From positions 1-64,000 of the forward strand of contig NZ_QLTA01000023.1 of the NCBI RefSeq assembly GCF_003269065.1: a stretch of 64,000 nt of DNA, in the 5' to 3' direction. Shown piece after piece: positions 35,790 through 50,847 of the stretch. Both the position numbers and the translations under genes were made by a program. The stretch's first letter is position 1; each line of letters starts with the position of its first letter. Origin of the DNA: Paracidovorax anthurii (lineage in GTDB: Bacteria > Pseudomonadota > Gammaproteobacteria > Burkholderiales > Burkholderiaceae_C). Under the pieces are notes generated by a model. It searched no databases, had not been told where the DNA came from, and worked only from the letters and a program-made list of their open reading frames with translations.

Positions 35790-36316
35790 GCATTCATCTC
35801 ATCGGCCTTCCAGGCTCGGGTAAATCCACCGTCGGGCGGCATCTCGCCCGGCGGCTGGGGATGCCCTTCATCGATTCGGACCACGTGATCGAGCAGCGCA
35901 TCGGCGGCTCGATCCGTGGTTTTTTCGATCGTGAGGGGGAGTCTGCCTTCCGGGACCTGGAGGAAGAGGTGATCCGCGAACTCACGGCCGAGGCCGGGCC
36001 GCGCGTGCTGGCGACGGGCGGGGGGGTGGTGATCCGCCCGGCCAATCGCGATCGGTTGCGTGAGCGGGGGAGGGTGGTGTACCTGAACGCCTCGCCCGAG
36101 GAGATCTTTCGCCACATCCGCCATGACCAGGCCCGCCCGCTGCTGCAGGTCGAGGAACCCCTGGAGCGACTGCGCGAATTGCAGAGCGAGCGCGATCCGC
36201 TTTATCGAGAGACGGCGCATTTCGTGATAGCGGCCGGGCGCGGCAAGAATGTGCCGGCGCTGGTGCAGCACATCGCGATGCAACTCGAACTGGCCGGGAC
36301 GTCCCGGCCAGCCTGA
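35771..36316 (+). CDS. aroK: Shikimate kinase
   Basis: About 181 residues. P-loop HLIGLPGSGKSTVGRHLA, shikimate-binding FIDSDHVIEQRIGG, and GGGVVIRP with the lid arginine in RPLLQVEEPLERL. It phosphorylates shikimate. The start is uncertain: no ATG exists, so I use the TTG at 35771 (19-base overlap with the lipoprotein); CTG at 35786 would also fit. Translation is probably coupled to the upstream gene. It pairs with aroB in the same direction. Confidence 0.9.
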   Translation: MHEPQLSIHLIGLPGSGKSTVGRHLARRLGMPFIDSDHVIEQRIGGSIRGFFDREGESAFRDLEEEVIRELTAEAGPRVLATGGGVVIRPANRDRLRERGRVVYLNASPEEIFRHIRHDQARPLLQVEEPLERLRELQSERDPLYRETAHFVIAAGRGKNVPALVQHIAMQLELAGTSRPA

Positions 36317-36466
36317 AAGCCAAAGGCGCACGCCCGCCTGCGCAGGCGGTGCGCGTGCCGGCTTATTCCACCAGCCACCGGCACGGCGAATGGATGGCTG
36401 GGGATGGTGGGCGCGCTTGCCCCGGCGCCGGCGGTGGCCGGACGGAAGTCGATAGACTCCGGGGCC

Positions 36467-37693
36467 ATGACTGCCGATGCCATTTCCGTACGCGACACCG
36501 ACCGTTCCGAGCGGTCTTCCCCCATTCCGGCGCCTGCCGCCACGCAGGTGCCTGCGGAGCGGACACCGCCCGTACCGGCGGGGCAGGAGGGTGCCGCAGG
36601 CCGCGCGCGCGTAGGCATCTCCCTCGGAGACCGAAGCTACGCCATCGACATCGGCGCGGGCCTGCTGGGCGCGGCAGAAACCTATGCGGCCCTGCCCAAG
36701 GCGGCGGCTGCCCTGATCGTGACGAACGAGACGGTGGCGCCCCTCTATGCCGAGCGCCTGCGCGAGGCGGTGGCGCACCGCTATCCGCAGGTGTCCGTGG
36801 TGGCGCTGCCGGACGGCGAGGAGCACAAGAACTGGCAGACGCTGAACCTGATCTTCGATGCGCTGCTGGCCCAGGGCTGCGACCGCAAGACGGTGCTGTT
36901 CGCGCTGGGCGGCGGCGTGGTGGGGGACATGACCGGCTTCGCGGCCGCCAGCTACATGCGCGGCGTGCCGTTCGTGCAGGTGCCCACGACGCTGCTCGCG
37001 CAGGTGGATTCGTCGGTGGGCGGCAAGACGGCCATCAACCACCCGCTGGGCAAGAACATGATCGGCGCGTTCTACCAGCCGCAACTGGTGGTGTGCGACC
37101 TCGCCACGCTCGATACCCTGCCGCCGCGCGAGCTGAGTGCGGGGCTGGCCGAGGTCATCAAATACGGGCCCATCGCCGACATGGCCTTCATGGACTGGCT
37201 GGAGGCGAACGTGGACGCGCTGCGCGATGGCGACCATGGCGCGCTCGCGCAGGCCGTGCGCCGCAGCTGCGAGATCAAGGCCTGGGTGGTGGGGCAGGAC
37301 GAGCGGGAGTCCGGCCTGCGCGCTATCCTGAATTTCGGGCACACCTTCGGCCACGCGATCGAGGCGGGCATGGGCTACGGCGTGTGGCTGCACGGCGAGG
37401 GCGTGGGCGCGGGCATGGTGATGGCGGCCGAGCTGTCGCACCGCCTGGGGCTGGTGGATGCCGACTTCGTCGCCCGCCTGCGCCGGCTCATCGAGCGCGC
37501 CGGGCTGCCGGTGCGGGGTGCCGTGCTTGATGCCGCCGACAACGCGGGCCGCTATCTGGAGCTGATGCGCCTGGACAAGAAGGCCGAAGGGGGCGAGATC
37601 CGCTTCGTCGTGATCGACGGACCAGGGCGCGCCGCCGTGCGGCCGGCGCCCGACGCACTGGTGCGCGAGGTCATCGACGCCTGCTGCGCCTGA
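36467..37693 (+). CDS. aroB: 3-dehydroquinate synthase
   Basis: 408 residues from the ATG at 36467; the first 45 residues are an atypical Pro/Ala-rich extension, and the enzyme proper begins near [20 protein letters not shown]-binding [16 protein letters not shown], the metal/substrate segment [17 protein letters not shown] and the zinc ligands in [12 protein letters not shown] are intact. It makes 3-dehydroquinate from DAHP. The gap to aroK holds a 16-bp palindrome without a U-run. A start 21 codons earlier is possible. Confidence 0.95.
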   Translation: MTADAISVRDTDRSERSSPIPAPAATQVPAERTPPVPAGQEGAAGRARVGISLGDRSYAIDIGAGLLGAAETYAALPKAAAALIVTNETVAPLYAERLREAVAHRYPQVSVVALPDGEEHKNWQTLNLIFDALLAQGCDRKTVLFALGGGVVGDMTGFAAASYMRGVPFVQVPTTLLAQVDSSVGGKTAINHPLGKNMIGAFYQPQLVVCDLATLDTLPPRELSAGLAEVIKYGPIADMAFMDWLEANVDALRDGDHGALAQAVRRSCEIKAWVVGQDERESGLRAILNFGHTFGHAIEAGMGYGVWLHGEGVGAGMVMAAELSHRLGLVDADFVARLRRLIERAGLPVRGAVLDAADNAGRYLELMRLDKKAEGGEIRFVVIDGPGRAAVRPAPDALVREVIDACCA

Positions 37694-37775
37694 CGGGCCG
37701 CCGGTGCACCATGGCCTGCGATTCGTTGGCAGATTCATCCATGGATCCCGCGCCATGGACCCCGTGGGGCATTGA

Positions 37776-38984
37776 ATGACGATGGCTCCCGAACTCGCCC
37801 CCTACGCCTGCCACCCCGGGCTGACGCGGGGCCGCCGGCACCCGCAGCCGCCCGCGCCCACGCGCACGGAATACCAGCGCGACCGCGACCGCATCGTGCA
37901 TTCCACGGCCTTCCGCCGGCTGGTCTACAAGACGCAGGTGTTCCTCAACCACGAGGGCGATCTGTTCCGCACGCGGCTCACGCATTCGCTGGAGGTGGCG
38001 CAGCTGGGGCGCTCCATCGCGCGTTCGCTGCGCATCAACGAGGACCTGGTGGAAGCGGTCTCGCTGGCCCATGACCTGGGCCATACGCCGTTCGGCCATG
38101 CGGGGCAGGACGCGCTGCACGAATGCATGGAGCGGCATGGCGGCTTCGAGCACAACCTGCAGAGCCTGCGCGTGGTCGATACCCTGGAAGAGCGCTACCC
38201 GGACTACGACGGCCTGAACCTGACCTTCGAGACGCGCGAGGGCATCCTCAAGCACTGCTCGCGCGCGAACGCCGAGCGCATGGAGGCGCTGGAGCCGGGC
38301 GGCGTGGGCGCGCGCTTCCTGCGGCGCGAGCAGCCGGGCCTGGAAGCGCAGTTGTGCAACCTGGCCGACGAGATCGCCTACAACGCGCACGACATCGACG
38401 ACGGCGTGCGCTCCGGCCTCATCACGCTGGAGCAGTTGCGCGAGGTGCCGCTGTTCGACCGCTTCCGCGCCGAGGCCGAGCGCGACCATCCGCACCTGGC
38501 CGATCCCCTGGCGCAGCGCCGCCTGCTGCACGAGGCCATCCGCCGCATGCTGAGCGCGCAGGTGTACGACGTGATCGGCGCCACCGAAGCCGCCCTGGCC
38601 GAAGCCGCGCCGCGCGACGTGGACGCCGTGCGCCGCCTGCCGCCGCTGGTGGGGTTCAGCGAGGGCATGCGGGGGCAGTCGCAGGTGCTCAAGCGCTTTC
38701 TGTTCCAGAACCTCTACCGCCATCCGCAGGTGATGGAGACCACGCGCCACGCCAAGGCCGTGGTGCGCGACCTGTTCCGCATCTATGGCGAGCGACCGGG
38801 CGAGATGAAGCCGCGCTTCGCGGTCCGCGCGATGGAGGCGCTGGAGGCGGCCGGTGCCCAGGGCCCGCAGACGCCGGACGGCCTGGCCCATGCGCGCACG
38901 GTGGCCGATTTCATCGCCGGCATGACCGACCGCTTCGCGGTGCGCGAGCATGAGCGCCTGACCGGCCAGCGCCTGCTGGCCTGA
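37776..38984 (+). CDS. dgt: dGTP triphosphohydrolase-like HD protein
   Basis: 402 residues. HD-superfamily metal ligands are in LTHSLEVAQ, SLAHDLGHTPFGHAGQ and the later NLADEIAYNAHDIDDG. The N-terminus has RDRIVHSTAFRRLVYKTQVF, characteristic of the Dgt family. It probably hydrolyses dNTPs to deoxynucleoside and tripolyphosphate. It follows aroB at 82 bases, a linkage seen across betaproteobacteria. Confidence 0.93.
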   Translation: MTMAPELAPYACHPGLTRGRRHPQPPAPTRTEYQRDRDRIVHSTAFRRLVYKTQVFLNHEGDLFRTRLTHSLEVAQLGRSIARSLRINEDLVEAVSLAHDLGHTPFGHAGQDALHECMERHGGFEHNLQSLRVVDTLEERYPDYDGLNLTFETREGILKHCSRANAERMEALEPGGVGARFLRREQPGLEAQLCNLADEIAYNAHDIDDGVRSGLITLEQLREVPLFDRFRAEAERDHPHLADPLAQRRLLHEAIRRMLSAQVYDVIGATEAALAEAAPRDVDAVRRLPPLVGFSEGMRGQSQVLKRFLFQNLYRHPQVMETTRHAKAVVRDLFRIYGERPGEMKPRFAVRAMEALEAAGAQGPQTPDGLAHARTVADFIAGMTDRFAVREHERLTGQRLLA

Positions 38985-39037
38985 GCCGGCCGGAGGGCCG
39001 GCCGATAAAATGGCCGCCCCTCCGAAGAAAGCCCCCC

Positions 39038-39670
39038 ATGAGCGATTCCTCCGCCGGCCCGGCCACGCCGGATGCCATCACCCGCGCCCCCTCTGACCAG
39101 ATCGTGATCGACGACATGGTGCGCTGGCTGGAGCGGGCCGTTATCGGCCTGAACCTGTGCCCGTTCGCCAAGGCGGTGCACGTGAAGGGGCAGATCCACT
39201 ACGTGGTGAGCGAGGCCACCGACGGGCGCGGCCTGTTGGAAGACCTGCAGCGCGAGCTGGAGGCACTGGCCGAGGCCTCGCCCGAGCGGCGCGACACCAC
39301 GCTGCTCATGGCGCCGGACTGCATGGAGGATTTCCTCGACTTCAACGACTTTCTGGGCCTGGCCGACGATCTGGTAGAGGCGATGGACCTGGGCGGCATC
39401 CTGCAGGTGGCCTCGTTCCACCCGCGCTTCCAGTTCGCGGACACCGAGGTGGACGACATGGGCAACGCCACCAACCGCGCGCCGTATCCCACGCTGCACC
39501 TGCTGCGCGAGGAGAGCATCGACCGCGCGGTGGAGGCCTTCCCCGAGGCCGAGGCCATCTTCGAGAAGAACATCGAGGTGCTCGAAGCCCTGGGCGCCGA
39601 GGGATGGGCCGCGCTCGATGTCGGGCCGCGCTGCCCCGTCGCGCAGGGCCGCACGGGGGCCGGAGCGTGA
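39038..39670 (+). CDS. DUF1415 family protein
   Basis: 210 residues. Central region WLERAVIGLNLCPFAKAV, LEDLQRELEALAEASPE, FNDFLGLADDLVEAMD and IEVLEALGAEGW matches DUF1415. The invariant NLCPFA cysteine suggests a redox or metal site. Function unknown. Its stop overlaps the GTG of the methyltransferase, so translational coupling is likely. Confidence 0.85.
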   Translation: MSDSSAGPATPDAITRAPSDQIVIDDMVRWLERAVIGLNLCPFAKAVHVKGQIHYVVSEATDGRGLLEDLQRELEALAEASPERRDTTLLMAPDCMEDFLDFNDFLGLADDLVEAMDLGGILQVASFHPRFQFADTEVDDMGNATNRAPYPTLHLLREESIDRAVEAFPEAEAIFEKNIEVLEALGAEGWAALDVGPRCPVAQGRTGAGA

Positions 39671-40602
39671 AGCCCGCGCGGACACGCCCGGCGGCGCGCG
39701 CCCAGGCGCCCGGCGCCGATGCACAGGTGCTGCAGGAATTGCGGCCCGGCCAGTCGGTGGAACTGCTCCAGGAGCTGCACATCCTCACGCGCGAGGGGCG
39801 GCTCAACCAGGATTCGCGGCGCAAGCTCAAGCAGGTCTACCACCTGTTCCAGTTCATCGAGCCGCTCTTGAGCGAGCTGTCGCGGGACGGGCAGGCCCCG
39901 GTGCTCGCCGACCACGGCGCGGGCAAGTCGTACCTGGGCTTCATCCTCTACGACCTGTTCTTCCGGGAGCTGGGCCGCGGGCACATCCATGGGATCGAGA
40001 CGCGGGCCGAGCTGGTGGAGAAATCGCGGGCGCTCGCGCAGCGGCTGGGTTTCGACCGCATGTCCTTCCTGAACCTGACGGTGGCGGAGTCCACCGACGC
40101 CGGCACGCTGCCGGAGCGGATCGACGTGGTGACCGCGTTGCACGCCTGCGACACCGCCACCGACGACGCCATCGCCTTCGGGCTCGCCAAGCAGGCGCGC
40201 GCCATGGTGCTCGTGCCCTGCTGCCAGGCCGAGGTGGCCGCCTGCCTGCGCAGCAACAAGGCGCTGGCGCTGGCGCGCACGCCGCTGGCCGAGCTGTGGC
40301 GCCATCCGCTGCACACGCGCGAGCTGGGCAGCCAGATCACCAACGTGCTGCGCTGCCTGCACCTGGAGGCCAGCGGCTACCAGGTGACGGTGACCGAGCT
40401 GGTGGGCTGGGAGCACAGCATGAAGAACGAGCTGATCGTGGCCCGGCACACCGGCCAGCGCAAGCGCAGCGCGGCCGAGCGGCTGCGCGCCATCCTGGCG
40501 GAGTTCGGGCTGGAGGAATCCCTGGCGCGGCGCTTCGGCGTGGAGGCGGCAAAGGCGGGCCACGCATCGGACCCGGACCCGGACCCGGCTCGGCAGGCCT
40601 GA
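39667..40602 (+). CDS. Class I SAM-dependent methyltransferase (METTL25/RRNAD1-like)
   Basis: 311 residues from a GTG overlapping the DUF1415 stop. N-terminal helical region, then motif I variant ADHGAGKSYLGFILY, acidic motif II HGIETRAELVEK, and DVVTALHACDTATDDA with VPCCQAEVAA (CC pair typical of the METTL25/Methyltransf_32 group). The substrate is not known; relatives are linked to rRNA or protein modification. Ends in a repetitive DPDPDP tail. Confidence 0.72.
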   Translation: MKPARTRPAARAQAPGADAQVLQELRPGQSVELLQELHILTREGRLNQDSRRKLKQVYHLFQFIEPLLSELSRDGQAPVLADHGAGKSYLGFILYDLFFRELGRGHIHGIETRAELVEKSRALAQRLGFDRMSFLNLTVAESTDAGTLPERIDVVTALHACDTATDDAIAFGLAKQARAMVLVPCCQAEVAACLRSNKALALARTPLAELWRHPLHTRELGSQITNVLRCLHLEASGYQVTVTELVGWEHSMKNELIVARHTGQRKRSAAERLRAILAEFGLEESLARRFGVEAAKAGHASDPDPDPARQA

Positions 40603-40615
40603 TGGGTGCCAGAAT

Positions 40616-40664
40616 GGCTCCATGTCGCCGTATTCATTGTCTTGTTTGCTACTAAATCAATAGC
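40616..40664 (-). repeat. 49-nt dispersed intergenic element, copy 5
   Basis: Minus strand: GCTATTGATTTAGTAGC, 17-nt spacer, CGGCGACATGGAGCC (the conserved block identical to copies 1 and 6). It lies between the methyltransferase and the RAYT transposase gene, 88 bases before the latter. Confidence 0.82.
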
Positions 40665-40751
40665 GATCAGGCTTTCGAGTCCGAACGGCCGGCCCGCGCA
40701 TCCCCGCCGACTAAGATCGCCTTCCACGCCGCCGCCTTCCTCCGCCCTTCC

Positions 40752-41459
40752 ATGGCACGCCTTCCCCGCCTGACCCTGCCCGGTTATCCGCACCACGTCA
40801 TCCACCGGGGCAACAACCGGCAGGTGGTCTTCGTGGACCGGCAGGACCGCGAGACCCTGCTGGAGCTGCTGGCCGAGCAGTCCCGGGCGTGCGGGGTGGC
40901 GGTGCATGCCTACGTGCTGATGGACAACCACTTCCACCTGCTGGCCACGCCGCGCACGGCCGAGGGGCTGCCGCTGCTGATGCAGGCCGTGGGGCGCCGC
41001 TATGTGCGCACCTTCAACCAGCGCCACGGGCGCAGCGGCACGCTGTGGGAGGGGCGCTACCGCTCCACGGTGGTGGAGGCCGGGCGCTACCTGCTGGCGT
41101 GCATGGCCTATATCGACCTCAATCCCGTGCGCGCCGGGCTGGTGGCCCAGCCGGCGGACTATCCCTGGTCCAGCCATGCCCATGCGCTGGGCCTGCGCCC
41201 CGACCGGCTGGTGACGCCCCATGCCCTGTACTGGGCGCTGGGCAACACGCCGTTCGCGCGCGAGGCCGCGTATGCCGCCCTGGTGCAGACGGGGCTGGGC
41301 GCGGCCGAGCAGGCGGCGATCACCGGGGCCACGCTGTCGGGCTGGGCGCTGGGCGGGCCGGATTTCGTGGCCGCGCTGCAGGGGCAGACCTCCCGCCGCG
41401 TCACCAAGGGTCGCCCCGGGCGTCCGCGCAAGAGCGACGCGGCGCCGCAGGAGGATTGA
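40752..41459 (+). mobile_element. REP-associated tyrosine transposase (RAYT, Y1_Tnp)
   Basis: 235-residue single gene. The Y1 domain has YPHHVIHRGNNRQVVFVD, the HUH metal pair as HAYVLMDNHFHLLATP, and the nucleophile Tyr in VGRRYVRTFNQRHGRSGTLW. The Lys/Arg-rich tail RRVTKGRPGRPRKSD is like the DNA-binding extension of RAYTs. Such proteins are domesticated IS200/IS605 relatives linked to dispersed palindromic repeats. It lacks terminal inverted repeats and has no partner gene, so it is not an intact IS. Confidence 0.88.
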
Positions 41460-41539
41460 GCCCGCCACGCCTGTCCGGGCGGGCGGGTGTTTTTCGCATT
41501 CCTTGTTTCCCTCACGAGGCTTTCTCTGCTTTCGATAAA

Positions 41540-41607
41540 TCTGTCCCCAATAAAATAGTCAGGTATTTTGTTTTGCATGTATTCATCATCTGACCCTAAT
41601 TAAAATA
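41540..41607 (+). repeat. Paired TCTGwCCCy-AATAAAA motifs downstream of RAYT
   Basis: TCTGTCCCCAATAAAATA (41540-41557) and TCTGACCCTAATTAAAATA (41589-41607), 49 bases apart, in an AT-rich patch after the transposase. Short TCTGNCCC/GGGNCAGA motifs commonly flank this kind of transposase gene in proteobacteria. Confidence 0.55.
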
Positions 41608-41676
41608 CTTGAAATGCATAAAGTCATGCACTAACCTCGGGCTCCCTGCGATTCTTTTTCCCTGAGGAGAGCGCCC

Positions 41677-46419
<4,743 letters not shown>

Positions 46420-46482
46420 GGCCGGGCCCCACGCTCCGACGACGCAACGCTTCGCACCGCACCAACGACAGGACACACCATC

Positions 46483-47961
<1,479 letters not shown>

Positions 47962-47979
47962 TTCCCCTGCGGTGGGACG

Positions 47980-48010
47980 AAAAAAATGGCGCCCGTCGGC
48001 GCCATTTTTT
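47980..48010. terminator. Bidirectional terminator after gltD
   Basis: AAAAAATGGCGCC-cgtc-GGCGCCATTTTTT: perfect 7-bp core plus A/U tracts on both sides, serving gltD and the convergent small gene at 48028. Confidence 0.9.
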
Positions 48011-48027
48011 CTGGGCGATGCAGCCGT

Positions 48028-48303
48028 TCAGGGCTGGATATCGATGATCTGCGTGATGTGCGGCTGGCCTTGCGGCGGCTGGTAGATGTGCAGCTTCACC
48101 ACGCGCGTCTGCGCGTTGGGGACCACGGTCTGGGCCTTGGCCAGGAAGGAGTAGTTGGTGCCTGCGACCACCTGGGTGGCAAAGGCGAAGGGGGTGTACG
48201 TGACGCCCACGAGGTTGACCGCTTCGGTGAACACCTTCTTGGCTTCGGGGGTGAGGTCGAAGTTGAAGGCAGTCCAGCCGCCGGGGATGCTGTTGTTGGA
48301 CAT
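48028..48303 (-). CDS. Cystatin/stefin-like small protein
   Basis: 91 residues, no signal peptide. It reads like a stefin: N-terminal IPGG (residues 6-9, cf. the Pro-Gly start of stefins), an amphipathic helix ([15 protein letters not shown]), the first inhibitory loop as QVVAG at 44-48 followed by TNYSF, the strand [10 protein letters not shown] and a second Pro/Gly hairpin PPQGQPH. Eukaryotic cystatins inhibit papain-like cysteine proteases with exactly these three regions. The Cys-protease target, if any, is unknown. It is a stand-alone gene convergent with gltD. Confidence 0.7.
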   Translation of the reverse strand: MSNNSIPGGWTAFNFDLTPEAKKVFTEAVNLVGVTYTPFAFATQVVAGTNYSFLAKAQTVVPNAQTRVVKLHIYQPPQGQPHITQIIDIQP

Positions 48304-48506
48304 GGTTGGTTTCCTCTCTGATGTTGGTCGCTTGGAAGTGGCGCCGGGGACGTGCGAGCCTTTGCGTTCCCGGCCATTTGCCGGGGGGGCGCCGGTGTTC
48401 CGGAGCCCCCCAGGTGTCCCCTTTCGCGGGGACGGCCGGATTCTATGCCGGCCCCGGGGGCCTGCTGCATACCCGATAAGCGCTTGCATGCGCGGTTTTC
48501 GAGTTT

Positions 48507-48555
48507 GCTATTGAAGAAGGAGCAATCCATGCAGTGTTCACGGCGACATGGAGCC
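48507..48555 (+). repeat. 49-nt dispersed intergenic element, copy 6
   Basis: GCTATTGAAGAAGGAGC, 17-nt spacer, CGGCGACATGGAGCC. Between the cystatin-like gene and the first TonB-dependent receptor. Confidence 0.82.
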
Positions 48556-48575
48556 ACTTTCGTGGCCCATCCGGC

Positions 48576-50747
48576 TCAGAATTTGTACTGCATGCCCAGC
48601 GTGATCTGGCGCGGGCTGCCCGGCATGACCCACACGCGGTTGTAGGCGCTGTGGTAGTAGGTCTTGTCGAACAGGTTGTCCACGTCCAGCGACAGGCGCA
48701 GGCGCTTGTCGAAGTTCCAGTAGGTGGTGAGCTTGGCGATGGTGTAGGCGGGCAGGCGGGGCTCGCCGGTGTCGCCGCGCCGCGCGCCCACGTGGGTCAG
48801 GCCCGCGCCCACGCCCAGCAGGCCGCCGCCGGGGGCCGCGCGCTCGTGCGTGACGAAGGCGCTGGCGCTCTGGCGCGCGAACTGGGTGATCTGCGGGTCG
48901 GCGTCCAGGTAGGTGTAGCTCAGGGCCACGCGCCAGCCCGGGGCCACCCAGCCGGCCAGTTCGGCCTCCAGGCCCTTGTTGCGCACGGTGCCGGGCAGGG
49001 GCACGAGGTGTACGCCGTCGTCGTCCCAGGTGGCCATGTTGCGCTTGCGGATGTCGAAGACGGCCAGGTTGCCGCCCAGGCGCTGGTCGGCGCTCTCCCA
49101 CTTCACGCCGGCCTCGCGCGCGGTGCCGATCTCGGGCTCGATGGGCTGGCCCGAGGCCGTGGTCTGCGCTTGCGCGCGGAAGGACTTGCCCACGCTGGCA
49201 TAGACGGCGAGGTTGGGCTGCGCGAGCCACGTGAGTCCCAGGCGCGGCGAGGTCGCGCTGGGCTCCTGGCGGGTGATGCCGCCGCCGCTGCGCTCGTTGA
49301 TCTCGCCGCGGTAGCGGTCGTGGCGCAGGCCGGCCAGCAGCTTCCACTGCGGCGCGAGGGCGATCTGGTCCTGCACGTAGAAGGCGGTGGTGCGGTCATT
49401 GACCGTGCGGTCGATGGCGGGCACGGTGAGGGCCGGGCGGGTCACGGCGCCGTAGACCGGATCGAACACGCTGATGCCGTAGGCGAAGCGGCCGCCGCCA
49501 GCCTGGGTCATCATGGTCTGGTCCATGCGGAAGCGCGAGATTTCGGCGCCCACGAGCAGTTCGTGGCGCAGCGCGCCCGTGGCGAAGCGGCCGTTCAGGT
49601 CGAGCTGCACCGTGGTGTCGTTGGAGCGGAAGTCGCGGTCGATGAGGCGGCGGCAGAGCCAGCCGGTGGTGTCCATCGAGGTCTGGCAGGGCGCGGGGCC
49701 GTACTGGTGCGATTCGCTCGCCAGGCCGGAGAGCGTGCCGCGCTTGTACTGCAGGCCCGCGCGCAGGTTCCAGTCGGGCGAGAGCGCCTGCTCCAGGAAG
49801 AACTGGTGGGTCTGGTTGTCGATGGTGATGTCGCCGTCGCCCGGCTCGCCGTAGAAGCGCGAGGTGGGCACGGCGCCCACGCGGCCGTTCACGGCGATCA
49901 CGCCGCGGTCGAGCGGCGCGCGCTGGCGCAGCCATTCGCCGTCGTAGCGCAGCACGGTGTCGGGCGTGAGCTTCCAGGTGAGGGCGGGCGCGACGAGTTC
50001 GCGGCGGCTGTGCACGAAGTCGCGGAAGCTGTCCTTGTCCTCCACCGACACGTTCAGGCGGTAGGCGAGGCGCGCGGGTTCGGTCTCGCTGCCGCCGATG
50101 GGGCCGGTGGTGTCCAGCGCGAGGCGCCTGGCGTCGTGGCTGCCGTAGTAGGCCTCCACCGAGTGCGCGGCGCGCCACAGCGGCTGCTTGGTGACCACGT
50201 TTACCGTGCCGCCGGGCTCGCTGTTGCCGTAGAGCGCGCCCATGGTGCCCTTGAGGAACTCGAAGCGCTCCACGTTGGCCGTGTCGCGCGGGGCGTTGAA
50301 GCCGCGGTTGGCCGGCATGCCGTTGCGCAGCAGGCCCATGCCCATGTCCTCGTGGCCCACGAAGCCGCGCATGGCGATGTTGTCCCAGGTGCCGCCGAAA
50401 TTGTTCTGGCGCGAGACGCCGGCCACGTAGTCGAGCACGTCGTCCAGGCGCAGCGCGCCCAGGTCGTCCACGAACTGGCGCGTGACCACGCGCACGGCCT
50501 GGGGCACTTCGAGGGCCGGGGTCTCGGTCTTGGTGGCGCCCTCGGATTCCTGGGCGTGGTACTGGCCGGACTGCTGGCGGCCCACGACTTCGGTGGCGGG
50601 CAACTGGGCCTCGGGCGCGGCCTGCTGCGCCTGGGCGCTGGAGAGGGCGACGGCCTGGGCGAGGGCGGCGAGGGCCGTGGCGACGAGCCGGCGGCGGCGC
50701 GCGGCGCGGGACGGATGGCGGAAACATGCGGGGCGCATGCGGTGCAT
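48576..50747 (-). CDS. TonB-dependent siderophore receptor, no signalling domain
   Basis: 723 residues: signal peptide (LVATALAALAQAVALSSAQA), plug domain with ALEVPQAVRVVTRQFVDDLG, GVSRQNNFGGTWDNIAMRG and YGNSEPGGTVNVVTKQP, then a 22-stranded barrel ending in a terminal Phe. It transports a ferric siderophore or similar ligand across the outer membrane, energised by TonB. It lacks the N-terminal STN domain of the next receptor, to which its plug is very similar. Good AGGAGAG ribosome site. Probably the last gene of a fecI-fecR-receptor-receptor series. Confidence 0.92.
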   Translation of the reverse strand: MHRMRPACFRHPSRAARRRRLVATALAALAQAVALSSAQAQQAAPEAQLPATEVVGRQQSGQYHAQESEGATKTETPALEVPQAVRVVTRQFVDDLGALRLDDVLDYVAGVSRQNNFGGTWDNIAMRGFVGHEDMGMGLLRNGMPANRGFNAPRDTANVERFEFLKGTMGALYGNSEPGGTVNVVTKQPLWRAAHSVEAYYGSHDARRLALDTTGPIGGSETEPARLAYRLNVSVEDKDSFRDFVHSRRELVAPALTWKLTPDTVLRYDGEWLRQRAPLDRGVIAVNGRVGAVPTSRFYGEPGDGDITIDNQTHQFFLEQALSPDWNLRAGLQYKRGTLSGLASESHQYGPAPCQTSMDTTGWLCRRLIDRDFRSNDTTVQLDLNGRFATGALRHELLVGAEISRFRMDQTMMTQAGGGRFAYGISVFDPVYGAVTRPALTVPAIDRTVNDRTTAFYVQDQIALAPQWKLLAGLRHDRYRGEINERSGGGITRQEPSATSPRLGLTWLAQPNLAVYASVGKSFRAQAQTTASGQPIEPEIGTAREAGVKWESADQRLGGNLAVFDIRKRNMATWDDDGVHLVPLPGTVRNKGLEAELAGWVAPGWRVALSYTYLDADPQITQFARQSASAFVTHERAAPGGGLLGVGAGLTHVGARRGDTGEPRLPAYTIAKLTTYWNFDKRLRLSLDVDNLFDKTYYHSAYNRVWVMPGSPRQITLGMQYKF

Positions 50748-50847
50748 GGGAATCTCTCCTCTCGGTGGTGGATGCAGAAGGTGGCGATCGAGAGGGAGGA
50801 CACGCGGCGCGCGCCGCAGGGGACAGGCCGGTGCGGCCTTTTGTGTA

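Noticed and set aside
36334-36349. Palindrome CCGCCTGCGCAGGCGG between aroK and aroB
   Set aside because: No U-run and no evidence of regulation; such GC palindromes are common in this genome.
50821-50847. Hairpin GGCCG-gtg-CGGCC with TTTT between the two receptors
   Set aside because: The T-run is on the plus strand while both receptors are read from the minus strand, so it cannot end the upstream receptor transcript.
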